This document shows positions 16,922 to 25,477 of a stretch of DNA of 64,000 nt, piece after piece (position 1 is the first letter of the stretch; the number at the start of each line of letters is the position of its first letter). A program made the position numbers and the translations under genes. Below the pieces are notes generated by a model that did not search any database, had not been told where the DNA came from, and was given only the letters and a program-made list of their open reading frames with translations. Origin of the DNA: Actinacidiphila bryophytorum (lineage in GTDB: Bacteria; Actinomycetota; Actinomycetes; Streptomycetales; Streptomycetaceae); NCBI RefSeq assembly GCF_016916835.1, contig NZ_JAFFIX010000002.1, positions 124,001 to 188,000 of the forward strand, written 5' to 3'.

Positions 16922-17464
16922 ATGACCAGCGCAAACAGCGCGACCAGCGCACCCGGCGCACAAAGCGCACAGAACGCGCAGAGCGCGCAGCGCGTCGAGT
17001 GGATGCTGCGCCCCGCGGCCGCAGCCGACGTCGAGCCGATAGCCGAGCTGCGTGCCCTCGTCATGCGCCCCGACCTGGTGCGGCTAGGCCGCTACGACGA
17101 GCACCGCGTACGGCAGCGCTTCCGGGACGCCTTCGACGCGCGGCACACCTGCGTCGTCACGGTCGGCGGCGACCTGGCCGGCTGCCTGACCGTCCGCCCG
17201 GTGGACACCGGCCTGTGGCTTGAGCACTTCTACCTCGCCCCGCACGTGCAGGGCCGCGGCCTGGGCTCTGCGGTGCTGCGCTCGGTGCTGGCCCGCGCGG
17301 ACGCGGAGGGTGCGGCGGTGGGCCTGGTCGTCCTGCAGGGCAGCCCTGCCCGCCGCCTGTACGAGCGGCACGGCTTCGTCATGGCCGCCGAGGACCCGGT
17401 CGACGTCACCATGACCCGCCCGGTGGCCCGTACCGCGACCGCCACGGCGGCCCCGAACGCGTGA
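16922..17464 (+). CDS. GNAT family N-acetyltransferase
   Basis: A 180-residue GCN5-type acetyltransferase using acetyl-CoA. Motif A reads LEHFYLAPHVQGRGLGSAVL (the Q/RxxGxG/A pyrophosphate loop is QGRGLG), followed by a C-terminal YERHGFVMAAEDP element. The first 20 residues are a low-complexity Ser-Ala-Gln repeat from 9-bp imperfect repeats, so a later start is possible. Substrate unknown. It stands 77 bases after the pseudokinase gene and converges on the chitinase gene. Confidence 0.85.
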   Translation: MTSANSATSAPGAQSAQNAQSAQRVEWMLRPAAAADVEPIAELRALVMRPDLVRLGRYDEHRVRQRFRDAFDARHTCVVTVGGDLAGCLTVRPVDTGLWLEHFYLAPHVQGRGLGSAVLRSVLARADAEGAAVGLVVLQGSPARRLYERHGFVMAAEDPVDVTMTRPVARTATATAAPNA

Positions 17465-17494
17465 CGCCCCGCCCCCAGGAGGGGAGGCGGGGCG
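17465..17494. terminator. Hairpin between GNAT and chitinase genes
   Basis: Arms CGCCCCGCC / GGCGGGGCG with a 12-base loop begin directly after the GNAT stop; likely bidirectional. Confidence 0.6.
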
Positions 17495-17530
17495 CCCGGT
17501 CGGAGAAGACCGTTCAGGGCGGACAGCCGG

Positions 17531-18607
17531 TCAGCAGGACAGGTTGCTGCCCGTGGGCACGCCCAGGATCGCGGTGAAGCTCTGGTACGCGTTGATGCGC
17601 GACTGCACCTGCGCGGGGTTCCCCCCGTTGCACTCGATGCTTCCGTTGATGCTGCGGATGGTCTCGCCGAAGCCGGCGCCGTTGACCATGGCGTTGTGCG
17701 GGGTCATGGTGCCGGGTCCGGTCTGGGTGTTCCAGTACCACAGGCCGGTCTTCCAGGAGATGGCCGGATCGGTCTCGACCAGGCCCGGGTTGTCGAGCAG
17801 GTCGACGCCCAACGAGTCGCCTGCCGCCTTGTAGTTGAAGTTCCAGCTCAGCTGGATGGGGCCGCGCCCGTAGTACGAGTAGGTGCCGGCGGGGCAGCCG
17901 TAGGGCTCGGCGGCGCAGTAGTTGCCGGACTTGTCGATCTCGGTGATGTAGACGAGGCCGCCGGTCTCGTGGCTGACGTTGGCGAGGAAGGCCGCGGCCT
18001 CCTGCTTCTTGACCGTGTCGCTGCCGGTGGTGGCGAAGCCCGGGTACGCGCTGAGCGCCGCGGTCAGGCCGCTGTAGGTGTAGAAGGAGTTCCGGCTCGG
18101 GAACATCTGGTTGAACTGCGCTTCGCTGACCACGAATCCGCCTGGCGGCGGGGTGCCCCCGCCGGTGGTGCCGCCGGAGCCTGAGCAGCTGTACGGGCTC
18201 CAGTACCACGTGCTGATGGTCGGGTCGTAGCCCGGGTTGTCGTGCGTGGCGATGTAGTTGAGGCCGTTGGTGTAGCGCACGATGTCGCCGGTGACGTACG
18301 AGTGGCCCGCCGCCCATGCCGGGTAGCTGCAGGTGGAGCCGCCGGTCGTACCGCCGGTGCCGCCGGTGCAGCTGCCCTGGTCGGCCCAGACGTCGGCGGC
18401 GCCGGGCGTCTCGCCCTGCGTCCACCACTTCGCCGACCAGTTGTGGTTGTTGTAGGAGGCGGTCATGCCGCCGGTGTAGACGGAGGACGAGTTCCACGCG
18501 GAGGCGCAGGTCGCCGCGGAGGCGGGCGACGACATGGGCACGAGGATCGCCAGGCCGACGATGGCCGCGAGTGCGGCCAGGAACGCGATGAGACGTTGTC
18601 TCGACAC
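17531..18607 (-). CDS. GH19 chitinase with two chitin-binding domains
   Basis: A 358-residue secreted chitinase. Signal peptide about 1-33 (LIAFLAALAAIVGLAILV...ASA). Two CBM5/12-type modules follow: CASAWNSSSVYTGG...WWTQGETPG and CSYPAWAAGHSYVTGDIVRY...YWSPYSC. After a Gly/Thr linker comes the GH19 catalytic domain (about 155-358), with the catalytic Glu in FLANVSHETGG, the YYGRGPIQLSWNFNY signature and a C-terminal INAYQSF. It hydrolyses chitin with inversion. GTG 18607 is preceded by AAGGAG; the extra upstream frame runs into the promoter. The promoter carries a DasR-like operator, so control by amino-sugar signals is likely. Confidence 0.93.
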   Translation of the reverse strand: MSRQRLIAFLAALAAIVGLAILVPMSSPASAATCASAWNSSSVYTGGMTASYNNHNWSAKWWTQGETPGAADVWADQGSCTGGTGGTTGGSTCSYPAWAAGHSYVTGDIVRYTNGLNYIATHDNPGYDPTISTWYWSPYSCSGSGGTTGGGTPPPGGFVVSEAQFNQMFPSRNSFYTYSGLTAALSAYPGFATTGSDTVKKQEAAAFLANVSHETGGLVYITEIDKSGNYCAAEPYGCPAGTYSYYGRGPIQLSWNFNYKAAGDSLGVDLLDNPGLVETDPAISWKTGLWYWNTQTGPGTMTPHNAMVNGAGFGETIRSINGSIECNGGNPAQVQSRINAYQSFTAILGVPTGSNLSC

Positions 18608-18655
18608 GTGACCACTCCTTATGGGGGTTGAGTGGGGTCCTGGCACACTCCAGCG

Positions 18656-18689
18656 CATTGGTCTGGACCTGTCAAGGTCCAGACCAATG
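18656..18689 (-). promoter_or_regulatory. Chitinase promoter: perfect 14-bp inverted repeat around a TTGACA -35
   Basis: Arms CATTGGTCTGGACC / GGTCCAGACCAATG are separated by 6 bases that read TTGACA on the minus strand at 18675-18670. A weak -10, TGGAGT, lies 17 bases further at 18652-18647. Each arm resembles the TGGTCTAGACCA core of DasR-responsive elements and of the direct repeats known in Streptomyces chitinase promoters. The site also covers the last codons and stop of the MFS gene. Confidence 0.75.
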
Positions 18690-20132
18690 CTCCTTCCTGC
18701 GGGCGGCCGGCGCCCGCCGCCCCGGGGCGCGCGGGCCTTGCGGGGTGCGTGGGGCGCGCGACGTGCGGGCGTCGTGGATGGTGAGCGTGAAGAGGGCCGC
18801 GACCAGGGCCATCACCGCGAGCACGAGATAGACCGTCCGGTAGGCGGACGGCGGCGCGGTGTGCGCGCCCGCCGGGGTGTCGGCGATGAGCAGGGTGGCG
18901 ACCAGCGCGGGCGCCAGGGCCATCGAGAACTGGCTGATCACGCTGTTGAGGGTCGAGGCCTGCCCCATGTCCTCCTTGGGGATGGTACTGACCGACGCGA
19001 CCGTGACCGGCATGAAGACCGCACCCATGCCCAGCCCCAGCAGGAACATGTAGATCCGGAAGGCCCACGGCCCCGTACCCGCCTCCACCGTGGTCATCAC
19101 GGCCAGCACGACGGCCACGCAGAAAAGGCCCGCGGCCATGATCCGCCGCGGCCCCACCCTGTCGTAGACGCGGGCCACCAGCTGCACGGTCAGCAGGACG
19201 CCGACGGCCTCGGTGAAGGTGCTGCTGCCGGAGGCGAAGGCGCTGCCGCCCTGCGCCTCCTGGATGAACAGCGGCGCCGCGTACATCGCGCCCATGAACG
19301 GCACGAAGCCGAGCAGCACGACGATCTTGGTGTCGCGGAAGAGCGCGTCCCTGAACAGCCGCAGCCGCAGGATCGGTGCGGCGGTGCGCAGTTCGACCAG
19401 CACCGTGGCCGCCACCAGCGCGGCACCCGCGGCCAGCGAGCCGGTGATCACCGGGGACGACCAGCCCTGCCGGGCGCCCTCGCAGACGCCGTACATCAGC
19501 AGCGACATCGCCGCCCCCGACAGCAGCAGCCCGGGTATGTCGAAGCGGCCGGGCTCGCCGTGCCGCGGGTTGTCGAGGAAGAACAGGCCGAAGAGCAGCG
19601 CCGCCACGCCGAAGGGCAGGTTGACGTAGAAGACCCACCGCCAGGACAGCCCGTCCACCAGGGTGCCGCCGAGCATGGGCGCGATGGACGGCGCGATCTG
19701 CTGCGGGAGGGTCATGATCCGCGAGGCCCGTACGCGCTCGGCCGGGGTGAAGGTGCGGAAGAGCATCGCGCCGGCGACCGGGGTGAGCAGGCCGCCGGCG
19801 AGGCCCTGCAGGCCGCGGCAGACCACGAGTTGGCCGAGGCTGCCGGCCGTTCCGCACAGCGCGGAGGCGGCGGTGAACAGGCCCATCGCGGTGAGCAGCA
19901 CCGGCTTGGCGCCGAACCGGTCGCCGAGCCAGCCGGAGACGGGGATGCTGATGCCCACGCACACCGGGTAGACGACGACCACGCTGTCGCTGCCGGCCGC
20001 CGACACGCCGAAACTGCGGGCAATGGAGGGCAGCGCGACCGTGGTGATGGAACCGTCCATCACCACGAGGAAGAACGTGGCGACGAACATGACGGGTACG
20101 ACCAGGCGCTGGTCGAGGCGACGGCCGGGCAT
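18672..20132 (-). CDS. MFS drug-efflux transporter, EmrB/QacA (DHA2) family
   Basis: A 486-residue integral membrane proton antiporter with about 14 predicted segments. Motif A is GWLGDRFGAKPVLL. Motif C-like sequence follows LPQQIAPSIAPMLGGTLVDGLSWRWVF, which is typical of DHA2 exporters (MDGSITTVALPSIARSF at the first segment). ATG 20132 follows AGGAGG; the longer open frame upstream crosses the marR-type gene and is not coding. It is divergent from a MarR regulator, the usual arrangement for substrate-induced efflux. Its 3' end overlaps the chitinase operator. Confidence 0.9.
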   Translation of the reverse strand: MPGRRLDQRLVVPVMFVATFFLVVMDGSITTVALPSIARSFGVSAAGSDSVVVVYPVCVGISIPVSGWLGDRFGAKPVLLTAMGLFTAASALCGTAGSLGQLVVCRGLQGLAGGLLTPVAGAMLFRTFTPAERVRASRIMTLPQQIAPSIAPMLGGTLVDGLSWRWVFYVNLPFGVAALLFGLFFLDNPRHGEPGRFDIPGLLLSGAAMSLLMYGVCEGARQGWSSPVITGSLAAGAALVAATVLVELRTAAPILRLRLFRDALFRDTKIVVLLGFVPFMGAMYAAPLFIQEAQGGSAFASGSSTFTEAVGVLLTVQLVARVYDRVGPRRIMAAGLFCVAVVLAVMTTVEAGTGPWAFRIYMFLLGLGMGAVFMPVTVASVSTIPKEDMGQASTLNSVISQFSMALAPALVATLLIADTPAGAHTAPPSAYRTVYLVLAVMALVAALFTLTIHDARTSRAPRTPQGPRAPGRRAPAARRKEHWSGP

Positions 20133-20165
20133 GGGCCTCCTGTCGGCGGCGGATATGCTGAGTCT

Positions 20166-20178
20166 ACTCACTATGAGT
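20166..20178. promoter_or_regulatory. Candidate MarR operator in the divergent gap
   Basis: ACTCA-CTA-TGAGT lies in the 144-base gap between the exporter and regulator genes, with an overlapping GAGT-CT-ACTC on its left. Location suits a MarR dimer repressing both promoters. Short arms, so only moderate support. Confidence 0.4.
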
Positions 20179-20276
20179 CGGCACATGAAGACGGGCAGCG
20201 GCACAATCAGCGGCAGAACCGACGGCGGCAAGGGCAGTCGCGGACGACGGCAGAAGAAGGAGCGTGGCGGGACCCA

Positions 20277-20741
20277 GTGGTGGACACCCGGAGCAGCGAC
20301 GTACTGGTCGACGACCTCTTCAGGACCACGGTGCGGCTGCGCACCTACGTCGACGGGCAGCTGAGCGGCCACGGCCTGTCCGTACCGCGGCTGCGCCTGC
20401 TGCGGGCGCTGGCCAACACCCCCGCCGACGAGCCGCTGCGGATGCGCGACCTGGGCGAGGCGCTCAACGTCGCGGCCCGCACCGTCACGTCGCTGGTCGA
20501 CGCGCTGGAACGGGAGGGCATGGTCGAGCGGGTACGCCACCCCACCGACCGCAGGGCGTACCTGCTGGCCCTCACCCCGCTCGGCCGCTCCACCCACGCC
20601 AAGGCCGAGGAGATCGACCGGGCCGCGCTGGCGCGGGCCACCCGCGGACTGTCCGGCAAGCAGCGCACCCTCCTGCTCGACCTGCTCGCGGTGCTGCGCG
20701 AGTCCGTCCCCGACGCCCCGCCGAGCCCCACCGAGGGCTGA
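20277..20741 (+). CDS. MarR family transcriptional regulator
   Basis: A 154-residue winged-helix regulator. The recognition region LRMRDLGEALNVAARTVTSLVDALEREGMVERV is followed by the wing motif HPTDRRAYLLALTPLG, the family hallmark. GTG 20277 (directly followed by a second GTG) is chosen for length; AAGGAG is 14 bases upstream. It very likely represses the divergent MFS exporter until a drug or metabolite binds. Confidence 0.88.
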   Translation: MVDTRSSDVLVDDLFRTTVRLRTYVDGQLSGHGLSVPRLRLLRALANTPADEPLRMRDLGEALNVAARTVTSLVDALEREGMVERVRHPTDRRAYLLALTPLGRSTHAKAEEIDRAALARATRGLSGKQRTLLLDLLAVLRESVPDAPPSPTEG

Positions 20742-20883
20742 GCCCCGGCTGTCTGACGGCCGCCCCACGGCCGATCCGCTGCCGATCTGAGTACGGCGAC
20801 TCATGCCCCGGGCCGCACCCCGCCGGGTAGCGTGGGGGCGAGGATCACCTGAAGTGACGCGTGATCGGGGAGGGGTGGGGGCC

Positions 20884-21372
20884 GTGACCTTCGAAGCGGA
20901 ATGGGCCGGGATCAAACAGGAGGTGGCCGGCGGGCCGGTGCTGACGCTGGCGCACGCCGACGCAGCCGCTGACGGCGGGGGCGGCGGGGGCACTCCCGAC
21001 GCCACGGGCGGCGACGCGGGCATGGCCTCCGACATCGCCGCGTGGAAGGCCGCCGCCAAGGGCGTCGGCACGCTGGCGGACAACCTGTCCAAGGCCGGCA
21101 CCAAGCTCTACGAGGCCCAGCAGGCCATGGACACCAGCCTGCAGTTCTCCGACTGCACCTTCGAAACCCTCACCGCCCAGGCCGAGTTGCACCCCACCTG
21201 GAGCGGCTACGTCAACAGCCTGCTGACCCGGTGCGGGGCGCTGCAGAAGCAGCTGGAGGCGGCGGGCGCGACCCTGTGCGTCAGCGACGACGTGGTCAAG
21301 GCCGAGTTCGACAAGCTCGACGACCCCTACAAGGACACCCCTGCCGTCGGCGGCCGGAACCAGGCGGGCTGA
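20884..21372 (+). CDS. WXG100-like small helical protein upstream of a DUF1023 hydrolase
   Basis: A 162-residue protein starting at GTG 20884 after GGGAGGGG. It is mostly helical, with a Gly-rich spacer near residues 30-45 and helices around WKAAAKGVGTLADNLSKAGTKLYEAQQAMD and WSGYVNSLLTRCGALQKQLEAAG. This pattern resembles type VII-associated helical partner proteins, but a canonical WxG turn is not evident (TWSG is closest). It sits 3 bases before the DUF1023 gene, so the two are translated together and may form a complex. No signal peptide. Function unknown. Confidence 0.55.
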   Translation: MTFEAEWAGIKQEVAGGPVLTLAHADAAADGGGGGGTPDATGGDAGMASDIAAWKAAAKGVGTLADNLSKAGTKLYEAQQAMDTSLQFSDCTFETLTAQAELHPTWSGYVNSLLTRCGALQKQLEAAGATLCVSDDVVKAEFDKLDDPYKDTPAVGGRNQAG

Positions 21373-21375
21373 CCT

Positions 21376-23226
21376 GTGGACGTACCCGCTCTGAAGTTCC
21401 TCAAGACCGCCCAGTTCGAGGGCCTCGCCGACGGCTACCGCGCGCTCAGCGACATGGCCGACCAGGGCAAGGGCGACATCGAGAACGGCATCAGCGCGAA
21501 GATGCGCGTCGCCGGGCTCGCCGGCGTCGGCGCGGACGCCGCGCACCGCCAACTCAGCGAGGTCGCCGAGAACTTCCACTACATACAGGTCGAGTGCGGC
21601 CTGGTCAGCACCGCCTTGCGGGCCTTCGTCTCCGACATCACGCCGGCCAAGGCGAAGTTCGACGCGGCCGTCGCGGACGCGGCGGCCCACAAGTTCACCG
21701 TCGGCGACGACGGCTCGGTCACCTATCCCGAGGGCGGCGAGGACAAGGGCAAGCCCGTCCACGGCGGTACGGTCACCGGCGCCGCCGACGCCTCGGTCCG
21801 CGCGATCGACCACCAGGCCGCCCACTTCGACCCCAACCCCCACCACGCCGTGGCCCAGGACATCGCCGACCGCATATCCGACGCCCTGCGCGAGGCCACC
21901 GCGGCCGACGACAAGTGGGCGCCGCAGCTGCGCAAGCTCATGGCCGACGACGACCTGACCGTCTCCGCGGCGGACTGGGCCGACGCCCAGAAGGACATGG
22001 CCGGCGTCGACAAGGACGCCGCCTCCTACCTCAGCCACCTCAAACCGCCGCCCAAGCACGGCACCCCGCAGGACAACGCGGACTGGTGGAAGGGCCTGTC
22101 CCCGCAGGACCAGGCCGACTACATCGCCGCCTACCCCGACCGCATCGGCGCCCTCGACGGCCTGCCCGCGACCGTACGCGACGAGGCCAACCGCACGGTC
22201 CTCGCCGAGACCCGCGGCAACTACCAGACGCAGCTGGACTCGATCCCGCCGCCGCCCAAGCAGGTCTGGGCGGACATCGCCGACCCCTCGGGCCGCGGGG
22301 TCCACACCCCCGAGTGGACGGTGTGGAACGCGATGTACGGCGACAAGTACCGCGACATGAGCCACATCCGCGGCCGGGTCAAGGGCATGGACGCCATCCA
22401 GGCCCGCTTCGACGCCACCGGCACCGACGGCCTGCCCGAGGCGTACCTGCTGGGCTTCGACCCCGAGGGCAAGGGCGACGGCAAGGTCATCCTGGCCAAC
22501 GGCAACCCCGACACCGCGGACCACACGGCCATCTACGTGCCCGGCACGACGTCGAAGCTCGACAAGATCGGCGGCGACATCAACCGGGGGGTGAACCTGT
22601 GGCAGGCCAGCAACCTGGAGGACTCCCACTCCAAGATCTCGACCATCACGTGGTTCGACTACAACGCCCCCGACAACATCCCGGCGGCCACCAGTGACTC
22701 GTACGCCCACGCCGGTGCGCCCGAGCTGCGCAACTTCCTCGACGGCAACGCGGCGGCCCACCAGGCGGCCACCGGAAGCCACGCGCACACGACGCTCATC
22801 GGCCACAGCTACGGCAGCACGCTGATCGGTGACACCGCCAAGTACGACCCCGACAACGACTTCCGCACGGCCGACCCGCTGCCCGTCGACGACGTGATCG
22901 CGGTGGGCAGCCCGGGCATGCAGGCCAAGCACCCCGGCGACCTCGGCCTCGATCCGACGCACATGTGGGCGGAGGGCGGCGGCGGCCTCGACCACGTCGT
23001 CCGCGACGGTGGCCGCTTCATGGGCCTGGGCGGCGGCGGGAACATCCCGACCGACCCGGCGTTCGGCGGCAACGTGATGGCGTCGGACGCCCACAACCAC
23101 AGTGCGTACTGGAACATGGACAACGGCAAGCCGTCGGTCAGCCTGAAGAACCAGGCCGAGGTCGTCGTCGGCCGGTACGACAACGTGAAGCTGACACACC
23201 AGTCGCCGTACGGAGCACCGAGGTAG
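21376..23226 (+). CDS. DUF1023-type alpha/beta hydrolase with helical N-terminus
   Basis: A 616-residue protein. The first 340 residues are helical and WXG/ESX-like (FLKTAQFEGLADGYRALSDMADQGKGDIEN). The C-terminal half is an alpha/beta hydrolase of DUF1023 type, with the nucleophile elbow LIGHSYGSTLIG and late catalytic residues in VGSPGMQAKHPGDLG and SDAHNHSAYW. The DUF1023 core also shows the usual PGTTSKLDKIGGDINR loop. Family members occur beside type VII-related genes in actinobacteria and are of unknown substrate. It forms an operon with the preceding helical protein and two following small proteins. Confidence 0.78.
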   Translation: MDVPALKFLKTAQFEGLADGYRALSDMADQGKGDIENGISAKMRVAGLAGVGADAAHRQLSEVAENFHYIQVECGLVSTALRAFVSDITPAKAKFDAAVADAAAHKFTVGDDGSVTYPEGGEDKGKPVHGGTVTGAADASVRAIDHQAAHFDPNPHHAVAQDIADRISDALREATAADDKWAPQLRKLMADDDLTVSAADWADAQKDMAGVDKDAASYLSHLKPPPKHGTPQDNADWWKGLSPQDQADYIAAYPDRIGALDGLPATVRDEANRTVLAETRGNYQTQLDSIPPPPKQVWADIADPSGRGVHTPEWTVWNAMYGDKYRDMSHIRGRVKGMDAIQARFDATGTDGLPEAYLLGFDPEGKGDGKVILANGNPDTADHTAIYVPGTTSKLDKIGGDINRGVNLWQASNLEDSHSKISTITWFDYNAPDNIPAATSDSYAHAGAPELRNFLDGNAAAHQAATGSHAHTTLIGHSYGSTLIGDTAKYDPDNDFRTADPLPVDDVIAVGSPGMQAKHPGDLGLDPTHMWAEGGGGLDHVVRDGGRFMGLGGGGNIPTDPAFGGNVMASDAHNHSAYWNMDNGKPSVSLKNQAEVVVGRYDNVKLTHQSPYGAPR

Positions 23227-23233
23227 TGGGGAA

Positions 23234-23695
23234 ATGAACGACGTGTCCGACCGTCTCGGCTACCAGCCACGAGTCCTTCCCGCCCGGGAGGTGAAGGCGC
23301 AGGTCGCCGAACTGTCCAGCGCCGTGCTCGACATGGTGCAGGTCAAGGGAAGGGTGTCCGAGGGCGGCCCCATGGAACTGCCCTGGGACCAGGGCGAGGA
23401 CCCCGACGAGTTCCACAACGTCACGCACCTGTGGTCGCTGTACGGCGTGGAGGAGTCGGCTCTGGAAGACGGAATGGCCGCACTCGCCCGGCGGCTGCCG
23501 GAGAACGGCTGGCACGTGGTGCGCAACGGCCCCGACTCCAGCCGGAACCGCAACCAGGAGATCCTGGCCACCCACCTGGCGACACACGTCCAGCTCGAAG
23601 CGACCTTCGAGCGGAATGCGGACGTCGGGGATCCGCTGATCTCCTTCTCCGTCTACTCCCGCTTCTTCGTCTCGGCACAGGAGCCCGGGCAGTGA
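23234..23695 (+). CDS. Hypothetical protein, paralogue of the next gene
   Basis: A 153-residue soluble protein of unknown family. Its second half shares the signature NGPDSSRNRNQEILATHLATHVQLE with the following lipoprotein, where it reads NGPDSSMSKNQEILATHLAT, and both end with a GDPLI-x-F strand. The two genes are therefore tandem duplicates, but only the second is exported. ATG 23234 is 7 bases after the hydrolase stop, and its own stop overlaps the next GTG start. Confidence 0.6.
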   Translation: MNDVSDRLGYQPRVLPAREVKAQVAELSSAVLDMVQVKGRVSEGGPMELPWDQGEDPDEFHNVTHLWSLYGVEESALEDGMAALARRLPENGWHVVRNGPDSSRNRNQEILATHLATHVQLEATFERNADVGDPLISFSVYSRFFVSAQEPGQ

Positions 23696-24201
23696 CGCGG
23701 CTCGCCGCCGCCTGGCGGGCCGCCGCGGTCGCTGGTGGGCTCGCCCTGGCCGCGGGATGCGGGGGCAGCGGCACGCCCGAGCGCGACGCGGCGACCGTCA
23801 GGAGCGAGGTCATGACGCAGTCCGCAGCTGTCATGAACGCCGCCCACGTGACCGGACAGCAGGTGGGCGCCTTCCCGCCGCGGAGCACCCCGACCGACCT
23901 GTCGTGCGACGACGGCGACGACGACAGCCCGGACCGCGTGCTGTCCCAGATGTGGAGCGTGCACTCGAAGGACAACACCGCCTTGGGCAAGGGCATGGCC
24001 AACCTGGCCGCGCGCCTGCCCGGGCAGGGCTGGAAGATCGTCAGGAACGGCCCGGACTCCAGCATGAGCAAGAACCAGGAGATCCTGGCCACCCACCTGG
24101 CGACGAAGATCCAGATGGATGTGACCTGGGAGAAGAACCTCAAGTACGGCGACCCGCTGATCCAGTTCGCCGTCTCCTCGCCCTGCTTCCGCACCAAGTA
24201 A
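23692..24201 (+). CDS. Lipoprotein, exported paralogue of the preceding protein
   Basis: A 169-residue predicted lipoprotein. The N-terminus is WRAAAVAGGLALAAGCGGSG, with lipobox LAAGC. The mature domain repeats the architecture of the upstream cytosolic protein (same GPDSS...NQEILATHLAT core and GDPLIQF ending). GTG 23692 overlaps the previous stop (GTGA), indicating translational coupling. Having a cytosolic and a lipidated copy in an operon with a DUF1023 hydrolase suggests an enzyme/immunity-type pair; that is inference. Confidence 0.65.
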   Translation: MTRLAAAWRAAAVAGGLALAAGCGGSGTPERDAATVRSEVMTQSAAVMNAAHVTGQQVGAFPPRSTPTDLSCDDGDDDSPDRVLSQMWSVHSKDNTALGKGMANLAARLPGQGWKIVRNGPDSSMSKNQEILATHLATKIQMDVTWEKNLKYGDPLIQFAVSSPCFRTK

Positions 24202-24228
24202 CCCCCGCCGGGGCGACTCGCCCGCACC

Positions 24229-25119
24229 TCAGGGCCGTCTGTCGAACCGGGCGGCGACCGCCTGCTCCAGCGTGAGACCGCTCGCGTCGTCGTCGGGTTC
24301 GAGGAAGGCGTGGATCACCGCGAGCGCCACCGTGCCCATGAGGGAGCTGCGGTGGGCGTGGTCCACGACTCCCGCGGCGGGGTCGCCGATGGCCCGCAGG
24401 GTCATGCCGTCGGTGGCCGCGGACAGGGCGTTCGCCAGGTCGTCCAGGGTGAGGCCCCTGCGCAGTTGCAGGTGCCGCTCGCGTAACACCGTCGCGTACA
24501 GCTTCTTCCACGAGCCGAGGTAGTCCTCGTAGACCGTGGAGATGATCCGGGTCACCTCCTCGTCGCCCTCGGCGGCGGTCATCAGGGCGAGGCCGAGCCG
24601 CACCGACGGAAGTCCGAGGCCTTCTGCCGTGTGCTGGTAGGCGATGTCGTGCACGGCCCGTACGAAGTCCGTGCCGTGGACCAACCGCCTTACGTTGGCG
24701 GCGCGTTGTTCGCGGAATTCCGGGCGGTAGTTCTCCCGCCAGACCGCGAAGGTGATCAGGTCGGTCACGAAGTCCGAGTGCGGGCTCCAGCGGTCCCGCA
24801 GCATCGAGACACCGTTGCCGTACCGGGTGAAGGGCGCGGGGTTGCGGGCGAACTCCTCGGCGACCCGGCGCTGCGAGAGCGAACCCAGCAGCAGGCGCTC
24901 GCTGTTGACGCGCTGCCGGACCCCCGGGCCGAGGTGGCGTTCGAGCAGCCGCATGCCGGCCGCGAGCAGGGCCGCCGTGACGCGGTCGTTGGCGAGCCGG
25001 TCGCGCCCCCAGCGGGTGCGGCGGTTGAGGTTGCGCAGGACCCCCGACAGGTCCAGGTCGTAGGGGAAGGGCAGCTCCCGTTTCGCCCGGGGGCCGCTCG
25101 GTGCGTCCATGTCGTCCAT
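24229..25119 (-). CDS. Hypothetical protein with TetR-like C-terminal features
   Basis: A 296-residue helical protein I cannot assign with confidence. The C-terminal third (LTLDDLANALSAATDGMTLRAIGDP, then SSLMGTVALAVIHAFLEPDD) resembles the ligand domain of Streptomyces TetR-type regulators. Around residues 45-75 there is a helix pattern (VTAALLAAGMRLLERHLGPGVRQRV) like the first TetR helix, but the canonical helix-turn-helix is not obvious. No membrane segments. It is transcribed alone, convergent with the lipoprotein gene. Confidence 0.5.
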   Translation of the reverse strand: MDDMDAPSGPRAKRELPFPYDLDLSGVLRNLNRRTRWGRDRLANDRVTAALLAAGMRLLERHLGPGVRQRVNSERLLLGSLSQRRVAEEFARNPAPFTRYGNGVSMLRDRWSPHSDFVTDLITFAVWRENYRPEFREQRAANVRRLVHGTDFVRAVHDIAYQHTAEGLGLPSVRLGLALMTAAEGDEEVTRIISTVYEDYLGSWKKLYATVLRERHLQLRRGLTLDDLANALSAATDGMTLRAIGDPAAGVVDHAHRSSLMGTVALAVIHAFLEPDDDASGLTLEQAVAARFDRRP

Positions 25120-25274
25120 GGGCCGGATGCTCCCTGATCCCCCGGTCGGCCACCAGGGGCGCAGCTGCGCGGAGTTGGGGCGCCGGGGGCGGTTCCGCGC
25201 GGCTGCGGGGAAGCCGTGCCGCCGCCCCGCGCGCTACACCGGAGTTCTCCCCGGTTTCAGAAAGGTGACCGACG

Positions 25275-25475
25275 ATGCTCACCCTCACCATGGGCGCCAC
25301 CGTGTGGGTCCTGGCCTCCGCCGCCGTCAGCGGCGCCGTGGTCCGGCTGATCCTCGGCGTGCTCGCCGTCCACGCGGCCCGATCCGCGCTCCGCCCGTCC
25401 GACCCCGTCCAGTCCGCGCAGCGCCTGGCGGTGCTGCGCGCGGTGCTCAAAGGGGTGCGGTCGCGGGGACGTTGA
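25275..25475 (+). CDS. Small membrane protein, 66 residues
   Basis: A short protein with one clear hydrophobic segment (MGATVWVLASAAVSGAVVRLILGVLAV) followed by a basic, amphipathic tail. AAAGGTG precedes the ATG by about 8 bases. It lies between two minus-strand genes and its stop is 2 bases from the end of the next convergent gene. No family recognised; moderately supported by composition and ribosome site. Confidence 0.5.
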   Translation: MLTLTMGATVWVLASAAVSGAVVRLILGVLAVHAARSALRPSDPVQSAQRLAVLRAVLKGVRSRGR

Positions 25476-25477
25476 CG

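Noticed and set aside
18621..20276. Upstream extension of the MarR frame (706 residues in all)
   Set aside because: The extension is antisense to the MFS transporter; only the last 154 codons look like protein.
20845..23199. A 784-residue minus-strand frame
   Set aside because: Val/Gly/Asp-rich antisense shadow of the DUF1023 operon.
24229..25119. Assignment as a TetR regulator
   Set aside because: C-terminal resemblance only; the usual N-terminal helix-turn-helix is not convincing, so left as hypothetical.
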